From: Haliclystus octoradiatus
Lineage: Eukaryota > Cnidaria > Staurozoa > Stauromedusae > Haliclystidae
Direction of reading: 5' to 3'
DNA: 64,000 nucleotides
Assembly (NCBI GenBank): GCA_916610825.1
Contig: OU744450.1
Coordinates: 4,056,578 to 4,120,577, forward strand
The notes under the pieces are model-generated. The model ran no database searches. It saw nothing but the letters and a program-made list of their open reading frames with translations, and had not been told where the DNA came from. Positions 49,216 to 57,937 of the stretch are shown here, piece by piece; positions within the stretch are counted from its first letter, which is position 1, and each line of letters opens with the position of its first letter. The translations under genes and the position numbers were made by a program.

Positions 49216-51796
49216 TTGTATTTAGAATCGTTTTCAAGCTTTTAGGATAGTGATGAAGCTACAGTACTTTGAAACAAGTCAATAAGTTGTAATATGGAAA
49301 TGGTTTATTGTTCATGACATTGATTGATTAAATCTAGTGACAAATTTTGTTGAAAACAATGAAAATTGCACAAATGATGTAAAAATATTATCAAAATCCG
49401 AATTAATCCGGCAGAAAATGTCAACCCGATCTGATCTGATACGAAAGCTGAAAATGAATCTGAATCTGATCCGAAATCCGATCAGATTGGATTGGGGTCG
49501 GATAAGCATTAAGCAAGTAGATCCTTACTATAGACCTAGTTTCAATTTTTTTATAATTTTCTTACCATTTTTCTTGTTTCAGGCATGCCCTAGTGTTCGC
49601 CTACTATTCTACTCAGGGTCCAATAAAAGGTATAGCATTCTGGTATCCTACAGGCATTTCGACATTTTCTTTGGAATTTTTTTGTTGAGGTTTGACCAAT
49701 AAATCATAAAATTACCAATTTTCTTCTGAATTTACACCAACCTTCTGGAATCTAGGATTCCAGGGGTTCCTACTTTTGTCGGACCCTGATTCTACTAACC
49801 ACTAACCATAATCAATACCAAGGTAATTTGATGGTATTTCTGCAATGAACATTGACGAATTGAAAGATGATATCGATGCATCATTGTTGATATTTATTAT
49901 AGCATCAACTGTGATTGTTTGATAATTGCTATTTAAATATTTTGATTCCATCAGCTTCAAATGTTTGCTTGATACTGATACATTTTTAGCTTGACAAAGT
50001 TCTAAATTTGTAGCATGATGCAATATCTTTTCCCAATTCTGAAAAATAAAAATGAGTAAATTATTATTTTTATTATTAGGCCTATCTATAGGGCCTACCT
50101 ATCAATTTGAAAAACACATTCAACATTATTGAAACATTTATTAATTATTATTGTCTATCTAAATTATTTCTGGGAATCAGATTTATCGATTTGCTTCTGT
50201 TACAATAGTTTTGACTTGATGTTCTGCTTTGAATTGCTAAAATACATTTTCTCAACAGTTTAGTAGACTACTTGTAAAATTTAGGCAGCCCAAATTAACC
50301 CAGAAACGTTGGGGACTCATTTCTAGTAAATTGATAAATTCTAATCGTGGGACTAATTAAAATTCTATATGTAGTAGATTCCAGATAATTGAGTATGATG
50401 AATCACAGGCTTCGACAAACGTAGGAATCCTGCAATGCAGGAAACCGCAAGGGTAGATAAAGTGCAGAAAGAAGAAAATTGATATTTTATGATTTGTGGG
50501 TCAAAACGTCGACAAGGAAATTCAGAATAAACTTTCGAAATGTTTTAAGTGACGGCCAGGATCTGACAAAAGGTTTTAGCCTTTTTCGACTGGAATCCTA
50601 GAACATTTCAATATATTATATTTTGAAATTTTTGTTGATGTTTGTTGGTCTATAAATCATAAAAATGTGCATTTTCTTTGTTGTGATAGCAGCCTAATAA
50701 TCCAGCTTGCAGAGCAGGTCGCTTTTCAACGAGATTGCGGGGGAGGGGGTCAGGGGGCCATGGAATATTCAACCGCGGGCGTTTCAATGGATTTTTGCTT
50801 TCTCCGCAGGGTCCAACAAAAGTAGGAATCCTGGAATCCTAGATTTCGGAAAGTTGGAGTAAATTCAACAGAAAATTGGTAATTTTATGATTCATTGTGG
50901 AGGTGCCACTAGGATTCCTGAAGGCTGAACCTTCTGTCAGACCTTGGAAGAAAAACATTATTCTATAGCTAAATAGTAGAAATGGGATCCTAGAATACAT
51001 ATCCGCTGGCTGCTGGAGATGCAGGGGGAATCAAGTTCGATGCAAATTCGATGAGTGTGCCACAACCAGCCAGTAATACCAGAGTAATACTTATTCCAGA
51101 CTTAGACTTACGTACCAGCATTACTGTGTCGTCAGCAGGCTACACCATCTTATTTTTGTCAGTCCAGCCTACTAACAGTCGAGCTTGCTTAATATCCTCC
51201 CTCTGGTACGGATGAAAAGTGGGATGATTCAGCGAGGTGGAATATTAAGCGAGGTAGGATTATTAGAGTTTGTAGGCCTATTGATAATGGAATATAGAAA
51301 TAAGATTTACGTGGGGATATTAAGCAAGGTGGGACATTAAAAGAGGGGAAATTAACCGAGTTCGACTGTAGCACACTTATTGTTGGCAGCTAAACACCAA
51401 ATATAGATTAGTGTAGTTAGCTCGCTCATAGGCCTACTGTGCTGTGTCGCCTACCCTACACGTTTACTGTAGGCTATAGCCTTAGGCAATGTTAAACTTA
51501 GAATCAAAAAACTAGTCGCTAGATAAACAAGAATTAAAGAAACGTTTATTATAGAAATAAAGCAGTCTTTTAAAGAAACACAATCAAATTTAGTTCTACG
51601 ACTTTTGTTGGTGATGTGTACGAACCTGTGTCGTTTCCAAATTCAAGATTTCGCTATGCTGAACATATAAACCAAGGAAAAGCAAGGCTGCTCCGCATGT
51701 GAAAACAAAAATAATAAACATTAAACACGGAGGCCTTGATATTGAATATGCTATAATGTTCCTTATCCATCTTTTTTCTCCAAAGCGATTCATCAT
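36736..51796 (-). CDS. TMEM248: TMEM248/TMEM219-like two-pass membrane protein
   Basis: Six coding exons reconstructed on the - strand: 51796-51626, 50038-49819, 42588-42529, 41206-41113, 40052-39902 and 36858-36736 (TGA). All sites are GT-AG and all phases fit (0, 1, 1, 2, 0), giving 272 residues; human TMEM248 has 314. Exon 1 has YSISRPPCLMFIIFVF, like the ISSRPPLVVFMI membrane start of TMEM248. Exon 2 has NWEKILHHATNLELC, recalling DWNTFLLRFNDLDLC. Exon 4 has the cysteine-rich GQFSACVSITF, and exon 6 begins near EKSTVQLRLQ and supplies the second membrane helix GGYILFVLVLSFILY. The luminal middle contains several NxS/T sites. The coding exon has an acceptor 7 bases before the ATG, so a 5' UTR exon lies farther right. 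The introns carry a full LINE, a PLE, a hAT-like element and SINEs. The family's function is poorly known. Exon 3 (60 nt) is the least certain. Confidence 0.78.
37245..37284 (-). ncRNA. hammerhead ribozyme motif (PLE 2)
   Basis: Stem I UUGC/GCAA, core CUGAUGA, stem II UCGC/GCGU with loop CUCU, GAA, stem III ACU/AGU with loop UCA, A at the cleavage position. Stem I is entirely different from PLE 1 yet fully paired. Confidence 0.85.
37315..38400 (-). pseudogene. PLE 2 RT end and GIY-YIG endonuclease, frameshifted
   Basis: Pieces in different frames encode PYRKPDNQPIYIN, then HFPKTHPFHKLFN, CNCRRKDAC, YIGLTEGTFKRRYTQH and ISKCRHENKFY, in the same order as PLE 1. Frame changes near 38090 and 37560 show decay. 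The RT active site is absent from this copy. Confidence 0.82.
38648..38687 (+). ncRNA. hammerhead ribozyme motif (PLE 2)
   Basis: Stem I UUGC/GCAA, core CUGAUGA, stem II UUGC/GCGU with a weakened top (loop CUCG), GAA, stem III ACU/AGU. Partner of 37245-37284 at the other end of the inverted pair. Confidence 0.78.
38770..39192. repeat. (ATTC)n tetranucleotide array
   Basis: About 420 bp of ATTC units with periodic variants (CAGT, CACT, GCATT) recurring at roughly 100-150 bp, suggesting second-order duplication. It is open in several frames (Phe-Ile-His-Ser) but non-coding. Adjacent to the PLE 2 end. Confidence 0.95.
39335..39788. mobile_element. foldback element, second copy
   Basis: The same arms as the copy at 24303 (GGCAGGTTTCTCCGGGCAAC and complement) around a longer middle. 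Lies in the last TMEM248-like intron, ending about 115 bp downstream of exon 5. Confidence 0.75.
40098..40450 (+). mobile_element. tRNA-derived SINE, family A
   Basis: Head GCAGTTGGCAGAGCAACC, B box GGTTCAAATCC, full body and tail (CCTTCGGTAGGGCGACAC). It begins about 45 bp upstream (gene sense) of the acceptor of TMEM248-like exon 5. Confidence 0.85.
41255..41425. mobile_element. AGTTCATGAAC MITE, decayed
   Basis: CCCTGTGAAACAG start and CACTGTTTTTGCAAGG end; starts about 50 bp upstream (gene sense) of TMEM248-like exon 4. Confidence 0.65.
41530..42330. mobile_element. non-autonomous hAT-like element with perfect 8-bp TSD
   Basis: Terminal inverted repeats TAGGGATGAGAC / GTCTCATCCCTA are flanked on both sides by the 8-bp direct repeat GTTGTATC (41522-41529 and 42331-42338), the hAT target-site length. 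Subterminal CCGATT/AATCGG motifs recur at both ends, as in hAT elements. 801 bp with no transposase frame. It lies in the TMEM248-like intron between exons 3 and 4. Confidence 0.88.
42666..42838. mobile_element. MITE of the ACAGTCAAACCTG family
   Basis: Ends ACAGTCAAACCTGTTATAAC and GCTGTTATATACAGGTTTCA are inverted; the middle repeats CTATAGTGGTCA-like units. Other copies: 2215-2398 (reverse), 30647-30887, and fragments near 4235-4345, 6325-6440, 12850-12895 and 29675-29760. Confidence 0.75.
42846..43060 (+). mobile_element. tRNA-derived SINE, family B
   Basis: TTGTAGTCGCTAGGGCGTTG head, GGTTCAATCCC B box, GTTGGCGTCAGGAAGGGAA body, GTGACTAAATGATAAATAC tail. It sits next to a MITE (42666-42838) and the inverted LINE tails. 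Confidence 0.85.
43106..43483. repeat. inverted pair of LINE 3' tails with outward (ATG)n
   Basis: Arms 43132-43245 and 43300-43414 are inverted copies of a short LINE-like 3' end (CAGGAAATAAAAC and GAATAAATGATG), joined by a T/A-rich loop. Each continues outward into an ATG/CAT trinucleotide run (43106-43131 and 43415-43483, the latter about 23 units). It could form a long hairpin. It lies immediately downstream of the full LINE. Confidence 0.8.
43736..47248 (-). CDS. LINE ORF2: AP endonuclease and reverse transcriptase
   Basis: 1,170 codons, uninterrupted. Endonuclease at residues about 5-280: FWNINGLGSK, SETWTQ, GGDFNARLG and the terminal SDH at about 272. RT: KSPGRDGI, QGGFQKNKRTADHLF, FIDLKKAFDTVWH, GVRQGCILSPNLFN and the catalytic FADD at about 757-760, then YKYLGF. 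A C-terminal CPHCDSDSIDDEIHLLFNC (about 1089) is a Cys/His cluster common in this LINE group. There is no RNase H. All key residues are present, so the enzyme could be active. Confidence 0.92.
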   Translation of the reverse strand: MEIPENLTFTFWNINGLGSKLGNPDFQKFLKNDVIFLSETWTQRSSHFHPPPNYDIIYKHRTSKQPNCSRGSGGLAVLIKCNIKHAFTEIPSNSEDIMWLKMNRLAFGLNNDLYIAFVYVSPQYSSVNPIHKNQVFEILQNELINVPGGCDVLVGGDFNARLGKLNDFISNDDDSFFDLPPTYVPDYHNLVLRKTRDNTINDYSRHLISICTSNQLRILNGRLKGDEEGEFTYHGNIGSSLVDFVLASEQLYLQSPSVLKSIKVDKDALLLSDHCSINLSLNVTLRHTNNDCSSILVEERPPRYLWCDEKKSDYGERFSSESHERLIESLSSEILTSTEDIDQIIDKISDLLTTSAQGILKLKTFKNQKHARQFKTRWYTKSCSHIKSRLNNIIRLLKRHPNDPFLRGRICRLRKQYKKEIKLSKRQHNDTALHNLNNAMNNDKNKFWQLMKSFRASENKNETLPDAYELLSHFKQLHEENPIESDTVDGNYTVMQSQSESNFVGDLDRAIDTREIISAMKLLKKKKSPGRDGILAEMVHATADKFIDVYKNLFNQIFQSGYFPNSWKESFILPLFKSGDKLNSNNYRGISLTSILGKLFCLILNERLRHFLDENDIIHEAQGGFQKNKRTADHLFCLKTLISKYTKNNKKLFTCFIDLKKAFDTVWHPGLLLKLKQLNIDGIFYKIIDNLYVHNKAHIIYNNLLTTSISPSVGVRQGCILSPNLFNIYINDFAKSLTCQSTHPVFLADKPLNCLMFADDIVLFSQTKEGLQKCMEKAYLYAEQWKLKINYEKSKCMIFSKKYVDEQHFFSINNTPIEMVENYKYLGFSFHCSSKQCFGIKQLCTKAEKAWAITQRSMGRSSTSYVAIHKTMFTTMIKPILLYASDVWGDSVTHIENNQIETVQRDIMRKILNVRKNSSKIAVRAELGIIPLQIDVKINMIKFLVRMINSKKSSLLYKAFGEQIVNSSSTSWLGKVTHHLSEIGINLQLLISKETNQKSDQIKLINSIKDQLNNEYKINFEQTNLNSNTPGQSNQLKFYKTIKHKFEFENYLLLPHKKSRIAITQIRISAHKLGVQTGRYSNIPYEDRLCPHCDSDSIDDEIHLLFNCNINSNLRVAFFNKIEKLHNNFQVFSDTEKLELLFSQTELQTKKLLGRFLYESLQKRYNNLQY
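47507..49237 (-). CDS. LINE ORF1: coiled coil and SGNH-esterase-like domain
   Basis: 576 codons. It opens with a run of histidines (about residues 9-19) written by a (CAT)n microsatellite, then a Ser/Thr/Pro-rich region, a coiled coil (TLKETCRLYRNTISKVEQEN onward, about residues 160-230), an Asn/Ser-rich linker, and from about 265 an SGNH-hydrolase-like domain: LLIVADSHIRH (block I, Ala where Gly is usual before the Asp-Ser), IILHFGSHDSH (block III) and DSIYTNTHGTKLL (C-terminal Asp/His block). CR1-type ORF1 proteins carry such an esterase. The true start may be downstream of the His run. Confidence 0.8.
49181..49213. repeat. (ATG)n microsatellite at LINE 5' end
   Basis: About 11 units, read as histidines in LINE ORF1 on the - strand. 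Confidence 0.9.
49615..49787. mobile_element. small MITE with AGGGTCC ends
   Basis: Begins AGGGTCCAATAAAAG and ends CTTTTGTCGGACCCT; the internal GGAATCCTAG / AATTGGTAATTTTATGA motifs recur at 50403-50600 and 50811-50955. Confidence 0.6.
50811..50955. mobile_element. small MITE, GGTCCAAC family copy
   Basis: Starts GGTCCAACAAAAGTAGGAAT and ends AGGATTCCTGAAGG with GTCAGACC; same family as 49615-49787. A more decayed copy lies at 50403-50600. Confidence 0.55.
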
Positions 51797-51869
51797 GTAA
51801 TGCCTGAAAATGTATATTCTGTTAGCCAGGATATTTTATAGCTGAACACAACATCTCCATCTTTGTTTG

Positions 51870-52265
51870 ATGGTCGATTGGTCGGATCGATCAAATCTCA
51901 CACCGGATATCGGGCTACAATTTCGATCATCAGATTCGATCTACCACATGTAATTTTGCTGGGATTGAACTTTGAAAGTTGAAATAATTATGTCGAAATT
52001 GGAAACAGTGCATCGAATTCTCGAAAATGAGCATGTTGGTAGTAATCATCCAATATTTTCGAGTAGTTTACACTATACATGTTAGAAATTGTATGATAGC
52101 ACTTGTCTAGAGCACTTGTCTTGTCATCTAAATTCTGACGCTAAAAATGACTACGTCTGGATTACCGGCTAGCGGATTACAACTTCGATTCCCAGATTTG
52201 ATCTAAACTTAATTTTGCTGGGATTGAAGATTGAAATTTTACGAGATTAGAAGTAGTGTCTGGAA
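51870..52265. repeat. diverged tandem duplication
   Basis: Blocks around CAATTTCGATCATCAGATTCGATCT and AATTTTGCTGGGATTGAA recur about 250 bp apart, upstream of the TMEM248-like first coding exon. Confidence 0.55.
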
Positions 52266-52376
52266 ATCAACTTGTTGAAAGTAAACTTATATTTGTATTT
52301 TTGATGTTCGAGTAGTATCGACACACACGGAGGGAAAATGTAAAGCAATTAAATAAGTTGTCTGACTCAAGAAATG

Positions 52377-52432
52377 ATTCCGCCCGGGATCGAACCGGGG
52401 ACCTTCCGCGGGTTATGCCTTCGGTAGTTTCT
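52377..52432 (-). pseudogene. 3' half of a tRNA-Val-like sequence
   Basis: The - strand reads CATAACCCGCGG, then AAGGTCCCCGGTTCGATCC and CGGGCGGAATC: anticodon-side, variable loop, T arm and 3' acceptor of a tRNA-Val type. No matching D arm or 5' acceptor lies upstream. Confidence 0.45.
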
Positions 52433-52739
52433 ACTAAAAATGAGACAATTGAGACTTTTGAGACTTTTGAAGTTTGCGGTGTTGCATTCACGAAACCATA
52501 AGGGCGTCTTGCTGTTCTAAAACTGGATAAAACTGTTGTTGTGCAATATTGAGAGATGGTAACTAATGGAAACGAGCGGCTCCTTTGAGACAATTGAGAC
52601 TTTTGAAATTCTTGGTGTATGATCAACGAAAAAATAATGAAATCGTAGAAAAGGGAACTTTAACTTAAATGAAGGAAAGACTCTATCAATTACCCGAATT
52701 ATCGTCTGGTTTTCATGGAATTGTATGATGTTTTTCACA

Positions 52740-55093
52740 TAATCTGGTAAGTACAGTATTGTCCTAATCTTATAATCTAAATTAATTTTAATGTTTTGTC
52801 TTTATTACAAAGTTTGAAAGCTTTTTTACGCCAGCTTCATTTTGGATGACGCTGTTTAGCCTGTTTTCATGTGGATTGTTGTATGTATTCTACCCCAATG
52901 CTAACCCCGAAATACAACAGATTTACATCACTATTAATGAAGAATTATATTAATGTCTTCAAAATCATAACTCAAGCAGCTTTATTTAATTTTGCTATCG
53001 TTTGACATGTATTCATTACTTATATTCATATGTGGTTATGATAACAGTGTTATGTATCCTTTGTTTGCCTGCAGATTGTCATGCTTGTTTGTAGAAGTTA
53101 GCCTAACTAATGGAATTTATGGAAACCTTCCTATCCTCTGTAGCTCTGTTCTTGCTGTTCTTCTAACATCACATGGTGTATTTTTATATCAAATCCATAT
53201 TCAGCATTTAACAGCTTTTATGAAATATGCTATGGCCTATTATGGAATGTAGTTGGTACTTGGTAGCCTAAACTGCACAGTGGAAGAATTATGCCCTTAC
53301 ATAGAAGATAACTTACTACTGCTTCAGACTCAAATAACTTTGGCATACCTGCTTTACCATCATTTATTACTCAGACTTCAAATTGTGGACATTAAAGGTA
53401 TTTCACAAACATAGCACACTTTAGGCTTTTAATATGTGACATGATTTTATACTTTACCAATGCGAACATTATAATTGGATGTGTAGTAGGCCTACTCACT
53501 TAATCCTTCAACATTGCTTTGCAACTTTACTTAGGCATTCATAAGTCGAACAATATTAAGCCAGCAGACCTTGTACTTTTACATACTGTAGTGATGCTTA
53601 TTTACAAGGATATACTATAATAAATTAAGTGTAATAATAATGACATTAATAAATATATCACATTCTAGTTTTAATCTGATGCACTTTGCATTTTTATAGG
53701 CTACAATATATATTACATTATACAATATTGCAATATTAGTAGCCTAAGTTAAAACTGTTGACTTCTAATATGAAAATGAATAAGATAATAAAATGATCAA
53801 TAGCCTACATGCTATATATGGCCCTACATGTGTAATGTGTGTGTATGCCACTTCTATATATGTACCTATATATATAGGCTGAATAGAAGTTACAAATTAG
53901 AAAATGATATTAAAATCTAAAATAATCATAAATATAAGCCTGCATCAGTTATATATATATGTCTGTTATTTAAAATATCCAATGCTCTTTAATCGTTTGA
54001 TCATTTATGTTGCCGTTTATAGTTGATTACAACTCCTTATATCTTACAAACTAAATCTTCATCAAAACCGGAACGTAGTAGAAGATATTAATCCCCTTTT
54101 TATTGCTGCACTTCGTTCAGAGTTCAATAAAATGGGGGATTTTGGGACTTAGAGTCCCGGAAGGCTAGCACAAATTCAGAAGGAAGGTGAGAAGAGAGTT
54201 GCATTCAAGTTCTTTTAATCGGAAGAATGATCAATTGATTTCTTTTTTAGGACAGAATTCAGTAAAACTGTGCAGTTTTTATCATATTTTCATGACAAGA
54301 ACAGTAATATAAAAAGTTTTGAAAACATTTGCACAATGAAATCACTCAATACGTTTTGTATGAAAAATTGGAATCCAGGAAAGAAATATATTTTATCAAA
54401 TACATTTATAGCCTACATGAAATATTGACTGACTGTGTTATTCAAGGCTTTTTCTTCTTTTAATAATTCAGATGTCAAGCCCCAAAAATTTGAGAATGCC
54501 CAAAATATGTTCATCAAACTTAGTAGTTTATCAGTAGCCGGACGGGTGGTAGCATTCTAAACGCATTAGGAATATAATAAATTGGTTCTATGGCAATTAA
54601 ATTTGTTTTGTGACAGTGTATGACTAATTAATATTTAGATTAGTAAAATTAATCAATGATGTTTTAAAAAAATCACTCATCATTTCTGTGAATCTTATAG
54701 TGTCTTGGAAACCTTTGATACCGCAGTCCACTAGCATAGTAGACCTACTCTAAAAAATAGCTAAGATGACACCGTTTCCACTTTCTTAGCCATCTCGTCT
54801 GACTGTGCTGAGCCACAGGTCAACCCATGAAATATAATCATTTGACCATATCTTTATTTAATGTTATTTTTATTAATAATATAACATAGCACAGTCAATT
54901 ACAAAATCTTCAACAAAACTTGTTCAAAGTAGGCTATATGATATCAACCTTGAATGTTGATTTCGTCAAGCCCACTGCAAAGCCAAACAGCTACCCCGCT
55001 ACCCCTATATGCTGCAGTCGCCTTATGAGTCTGTAAATCTTGTAAATCTGATTTGATTGGTTTGCCTATGTGGTATAAATTAATGCTGAATTG
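52740..55093. other. intergenic, no gene seen
   Basis: AT-rich with short TA runs. An 86-codon open stretch (52992-53252) has no recognisable motif. A decayed AGGAATCC-family repeat may lie near 54110-54200. Confidence 0.45.
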
Positions 55094-55253
55094 CCCTTAC
55101 AAAAAACAGTTCATGAGTTCATGGTCCAATTAATGAACTTTTTATGAACAGTTCATGAATTCCCATGTTCACAATTTCAGAAAAATTAGACCATTTAAAA
55201 TTTATGAATAGTTCTTGAACCGTTCATGAACTCATTAGCTGTTTTTGTAAGGG
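55094..55253. mobile_element. AGTTCATGAAC MITE
   Basis: CCCTTACAAAAAACAG start and CTGTTTTTGTAAGGG end are perfect inverted repeats of 16 bp; internal units decayed. Confidence 0.8.
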
Positions 55254-55520
55254 TAGCCCTCTTTGTAAAATGCCACCTGGCTTTGAAAGTCAAGTCCTTG
55301 TGTTCCTGTGCTGGCTGTCGTATACAGATTTGGCTGTAAAAGCTACAACTCCTAAATTTAAAATGGCGAAATTATAATACTTTGCATGATCTAAATAAGT
55401 TGTGTATGAATTCCATGACAGGCATATACCTGTCAATTACATCATGAAGACATATATATAATGGGCCTACCCACAGACAGCTACTTGTATAATTAACAAC
55501 TTATATACTTGTGACACTAA

Positions 55521-55841
55521 CAACCTAATGTATACACTTCCACATGGCATGCTGCTACTGGCCATGGTAAGCGATCGTTCTTCCTCCATGGTCCTTATCC
55601 CTTGAATAAATATAATCATCTAGAACACCAGAATATTATCCAATACAAAGAAGAAATTAAAAGTAGCTTAAAACAAATTTATTATAATAATACGAGGTGG
55701 ATCAATTTGACAGACATCAATAATCAACAGCTTTTAAACTATTCCTTTCTTAATTATTCTTATATACTTGGCAAGTTGATTATTGTTGTGTTTAGTACCT
55801 TCAGTTCATATGATATACCGCAAGCCATGAAAAATACATAA
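55521..55841 (+). other. unexplained open stretch, possible exon
   Basis: About 106 codons open in one frame with protein-like composition (HGPYPLNKYNHLEHQ, RWINLTDINNQQLLN) in otherwise stop-rich AT-rich DNA. There is no convincing ATG. It could be an internal exon; a GC-type donor (TTG then GCAAGT) follows SYILG at about 55770. No family recognised. Confidence 0.25.
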
Positions 55842-56727
55842 AATAGACCTATGTCATTTGCAATATTTATTGTGATCGAATTGACATATATTTATTTTTA
55901 GGTGCACAAGACAGACGAAAAGAAAATAACGTCAGGCTACACTAGTACAATCATATCAGTCAATGTAGGCTTATATATGTGAAGCTATGTGACAATTATG
56001 TTAATGTTAGAGAAAATAGATATGATCTGATGTGAACGGTATCACAGTAGGCTATTCTATGTAATATGTATGTGTATTGACCATACTATGTGATTAGCTT
56101 GCTTACTTTATTCAAAGTTTTTGCTAAATCATAAACTTAGATGTTGATAAATACAAATGCTGTCATTTTTTAGTTACTTTAACAACAATGTAGCTGCCAC
56201 CGTTGATGATGTTTTAAATATAGAGAATAAATGTTTAGATATCTTGAATCTGGAACGACGGAAATATTTATATAAGATGCTAAGTAAGGATTCCTTGTGT
56301 TATAGCTATCACTAAGCAGCTCTAGCAGGTCTATTCAGATGAAGTAGGCTTGTTCTCCATATGTACATTGCACTACTAGTTCACATTTATGTATGATAAC
56401 TATCAAAACCATTGACCGATACGCAATTGCGTTTTTGCTCGTGGAGGCAGTATGCGTATATAATATTCTATCCACCTAATAATAGTGAAAATGATGTTTC
56501 ACACACATCATCGAATCTGTATTGATAGTTATCATAATTAAGAAATGCAAATCAATGCCGCAGAGAGGATAGTGACTCAATTAGTTAGATGTACCTCTCC
56601 TAGCTGTACTATGTATGTCTGTTGAAATTGTGATACTGGAAATAATTGAACTGTTACAGCACGAAAATGATACATTTTGAAATATTTGTCACCCTTTTAA
56701 CATGTATTATCAAAAAAAAATGTTGAC

Positions 56728-56876
56728 CCGGATGGGGCATCGAACCAGACCACCCTCTTTTTCTCCTCTTTTCTCTCTCTTCTCTTCCCCCTCTTCCCCC
56801 CGGCAGGCGAGAACTTCATCCCCCTTTTTCCGCGGTGTAAAGCACACGTGATAACCGCTACACTACGGAACCGATG
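56728..56876 (-). pseudogene. tRNA-Val-like sequence split by a purine-rich insert
   Basis: On the - strand 56876-56834 reads as the 5' half of a tRNA-Val (acceptor start GGTTCCGTAGTGTAGC, D arm GGTTATCAC, loop TTTACAC with a possible UAC anticodon). A T-arm-like GGTCTGGTTCGATGCCCC follows only after about 80 bases of G/A-rich sequence. The anticodon stem is not well paired. A broken tRNA or tRNA-derived repeat is likelier than a functional intron-containing gene. Confidence 0.45.
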
Positions 56877-57444
56877 AAATCGATTTGAATCAGGTTGGGT
56901 AGTTCAATATCATGACAGCGACCTTGCCATTTATCAACAGCGCTGTGAGTTTGAAAAATCAACTGCTTCGAATTTAAATCATATTCTAAATTGCTCATGC
57001 ATTGAGTTATATACCGAATTTGTTGAAAAAAATGTTTAGTTTTGAGAACTGTACAAAAAATCAATCAATCAAATAAATAAATTATACAAATAAATTACAA
57101 ATGTACGAATGAAGTACATTATAATTATCCTAATAACATACATATGCAATACTACACTTATGCCAAATGAATAAATGTTTGCCAAGAATCGCTGGTGTAA
57201 ATATATATTAAAAAAAAAAAAAATTTAAAGCATAATGTCAATTAAGCGAGAATCGAGTTCTGTTAAATTTCGATATAATTTCTGCTATGATTGGTACGAT
57301 GATGCACGTGAAAACCCAGTGTAAAATATTTCGATATTTATAATCATTGACGACCCAAACTAGGATTATTTAACTGCGGCACGTCCTTATAAACGTCCAC
57401 TTGTCTATGGTAATGCAATATAATATTTTTATTGGGTATATTTT

Positions 57445-57516
57445 TTTCTCACACGTGAAAATACATTGTATAAGCAATCTGATTGGTTAGATTGTCTTTT
57501 CACGTGTGAGGAAAAT
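57445..57516. repeat. nested palindrome with two CACGTG E-boxes
   Basis: Outer arms TTTTCTCACACGTGAAAA / TTTTCACGTGTGAGGAAAA of about 18 bp; an inner hairpin CAATCT / AGATTG encloses GATTGG. Unknown nature: a short inverted-repeat element or a regulatory site. Confidence 0.55.
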
Positions 57517-57632
57517 TATATAGTTGAAGACACTGATTGGCTGGATATATATTGTATACGTCAAGAAGGATAGTTTGATTGTAAAGGTATTTATTGGAAA
57601 TAGTCACATTGATATTCTGTAGTAGTAGTATA

Positions 57633-57742
57633 GACAGTCACATTATAGGAATGTGCCGTCCCTCTTACGCCTTACATATTTGCTACATAAAGAACGCCAC
57701 AAAACACGGTCAGACATAGCTGACAAAGAAACTTTTAAATAA
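57633..57742. repeat. 110-bp dispersed repeat (copy 2, reversed)
   Basis: Starts CACATTATAGGAATGTGCCG and includes GTCCCTCTTACGCC; the counterpart of 31081-31192. It lies about 950 bp left of the internally deleted PLE. Confidence 0.65.
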
Positions 57743-57937
57743 CACAATTCACGATACAAAACATTATGAAAAGATACTACTCTACCATAGCCCCGTCGAA
57801 GCATCTCCTTCGGTTGCCAATGAAGGATGTCATGCAGCGGTTGAGGGGCATACTTTTACATACTTTTACAAACTTTGAGGTGAGGCTTTCATCAAGAACG
57901 GACGTGTTTCGGCGCGCGGTTTCTGTTTGAAGTTTTA

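Larger units (their letters stand above)
43490..49260 (-). mobile_element. CR1/L2-group LINE, apparently intact, in a TMEM248-like intron
   Basis: A two-ORF non-LTR retrotransposon in the 7.2-kb intron between TMEM248-like exons 2 and 3, in the same orientation as the gene. ORF1 is 49237-47507 and ORF2 is 47248-43736, both without stops or frameshifts. The 3' side ends in a (CAAA)n-like tail (about 43485-43510) and then a (CAT)n run. ORF1 with coiled coil plus esterase and ORF2 with APE endonuclease plus RT but no RNase H fit the CR1/L2 group; the exact clade is uncertain. Confidence 0.88.

Noticed and set aside
49337-49702. 121-codon plus-strand frame just right of the LINE
   Set aside because: It runs from intron sequence into a small MITE (49615-49787) and has no splice or family support.
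52267-52738. Two overlapping minus-strand frames upstream of the TMEM248-like gene
   Set aside because: They cross a tRNA-like fragment and an imperfect duplication (GAGACAATTGAGACTTTTGA occurs twice), with no coding motif.
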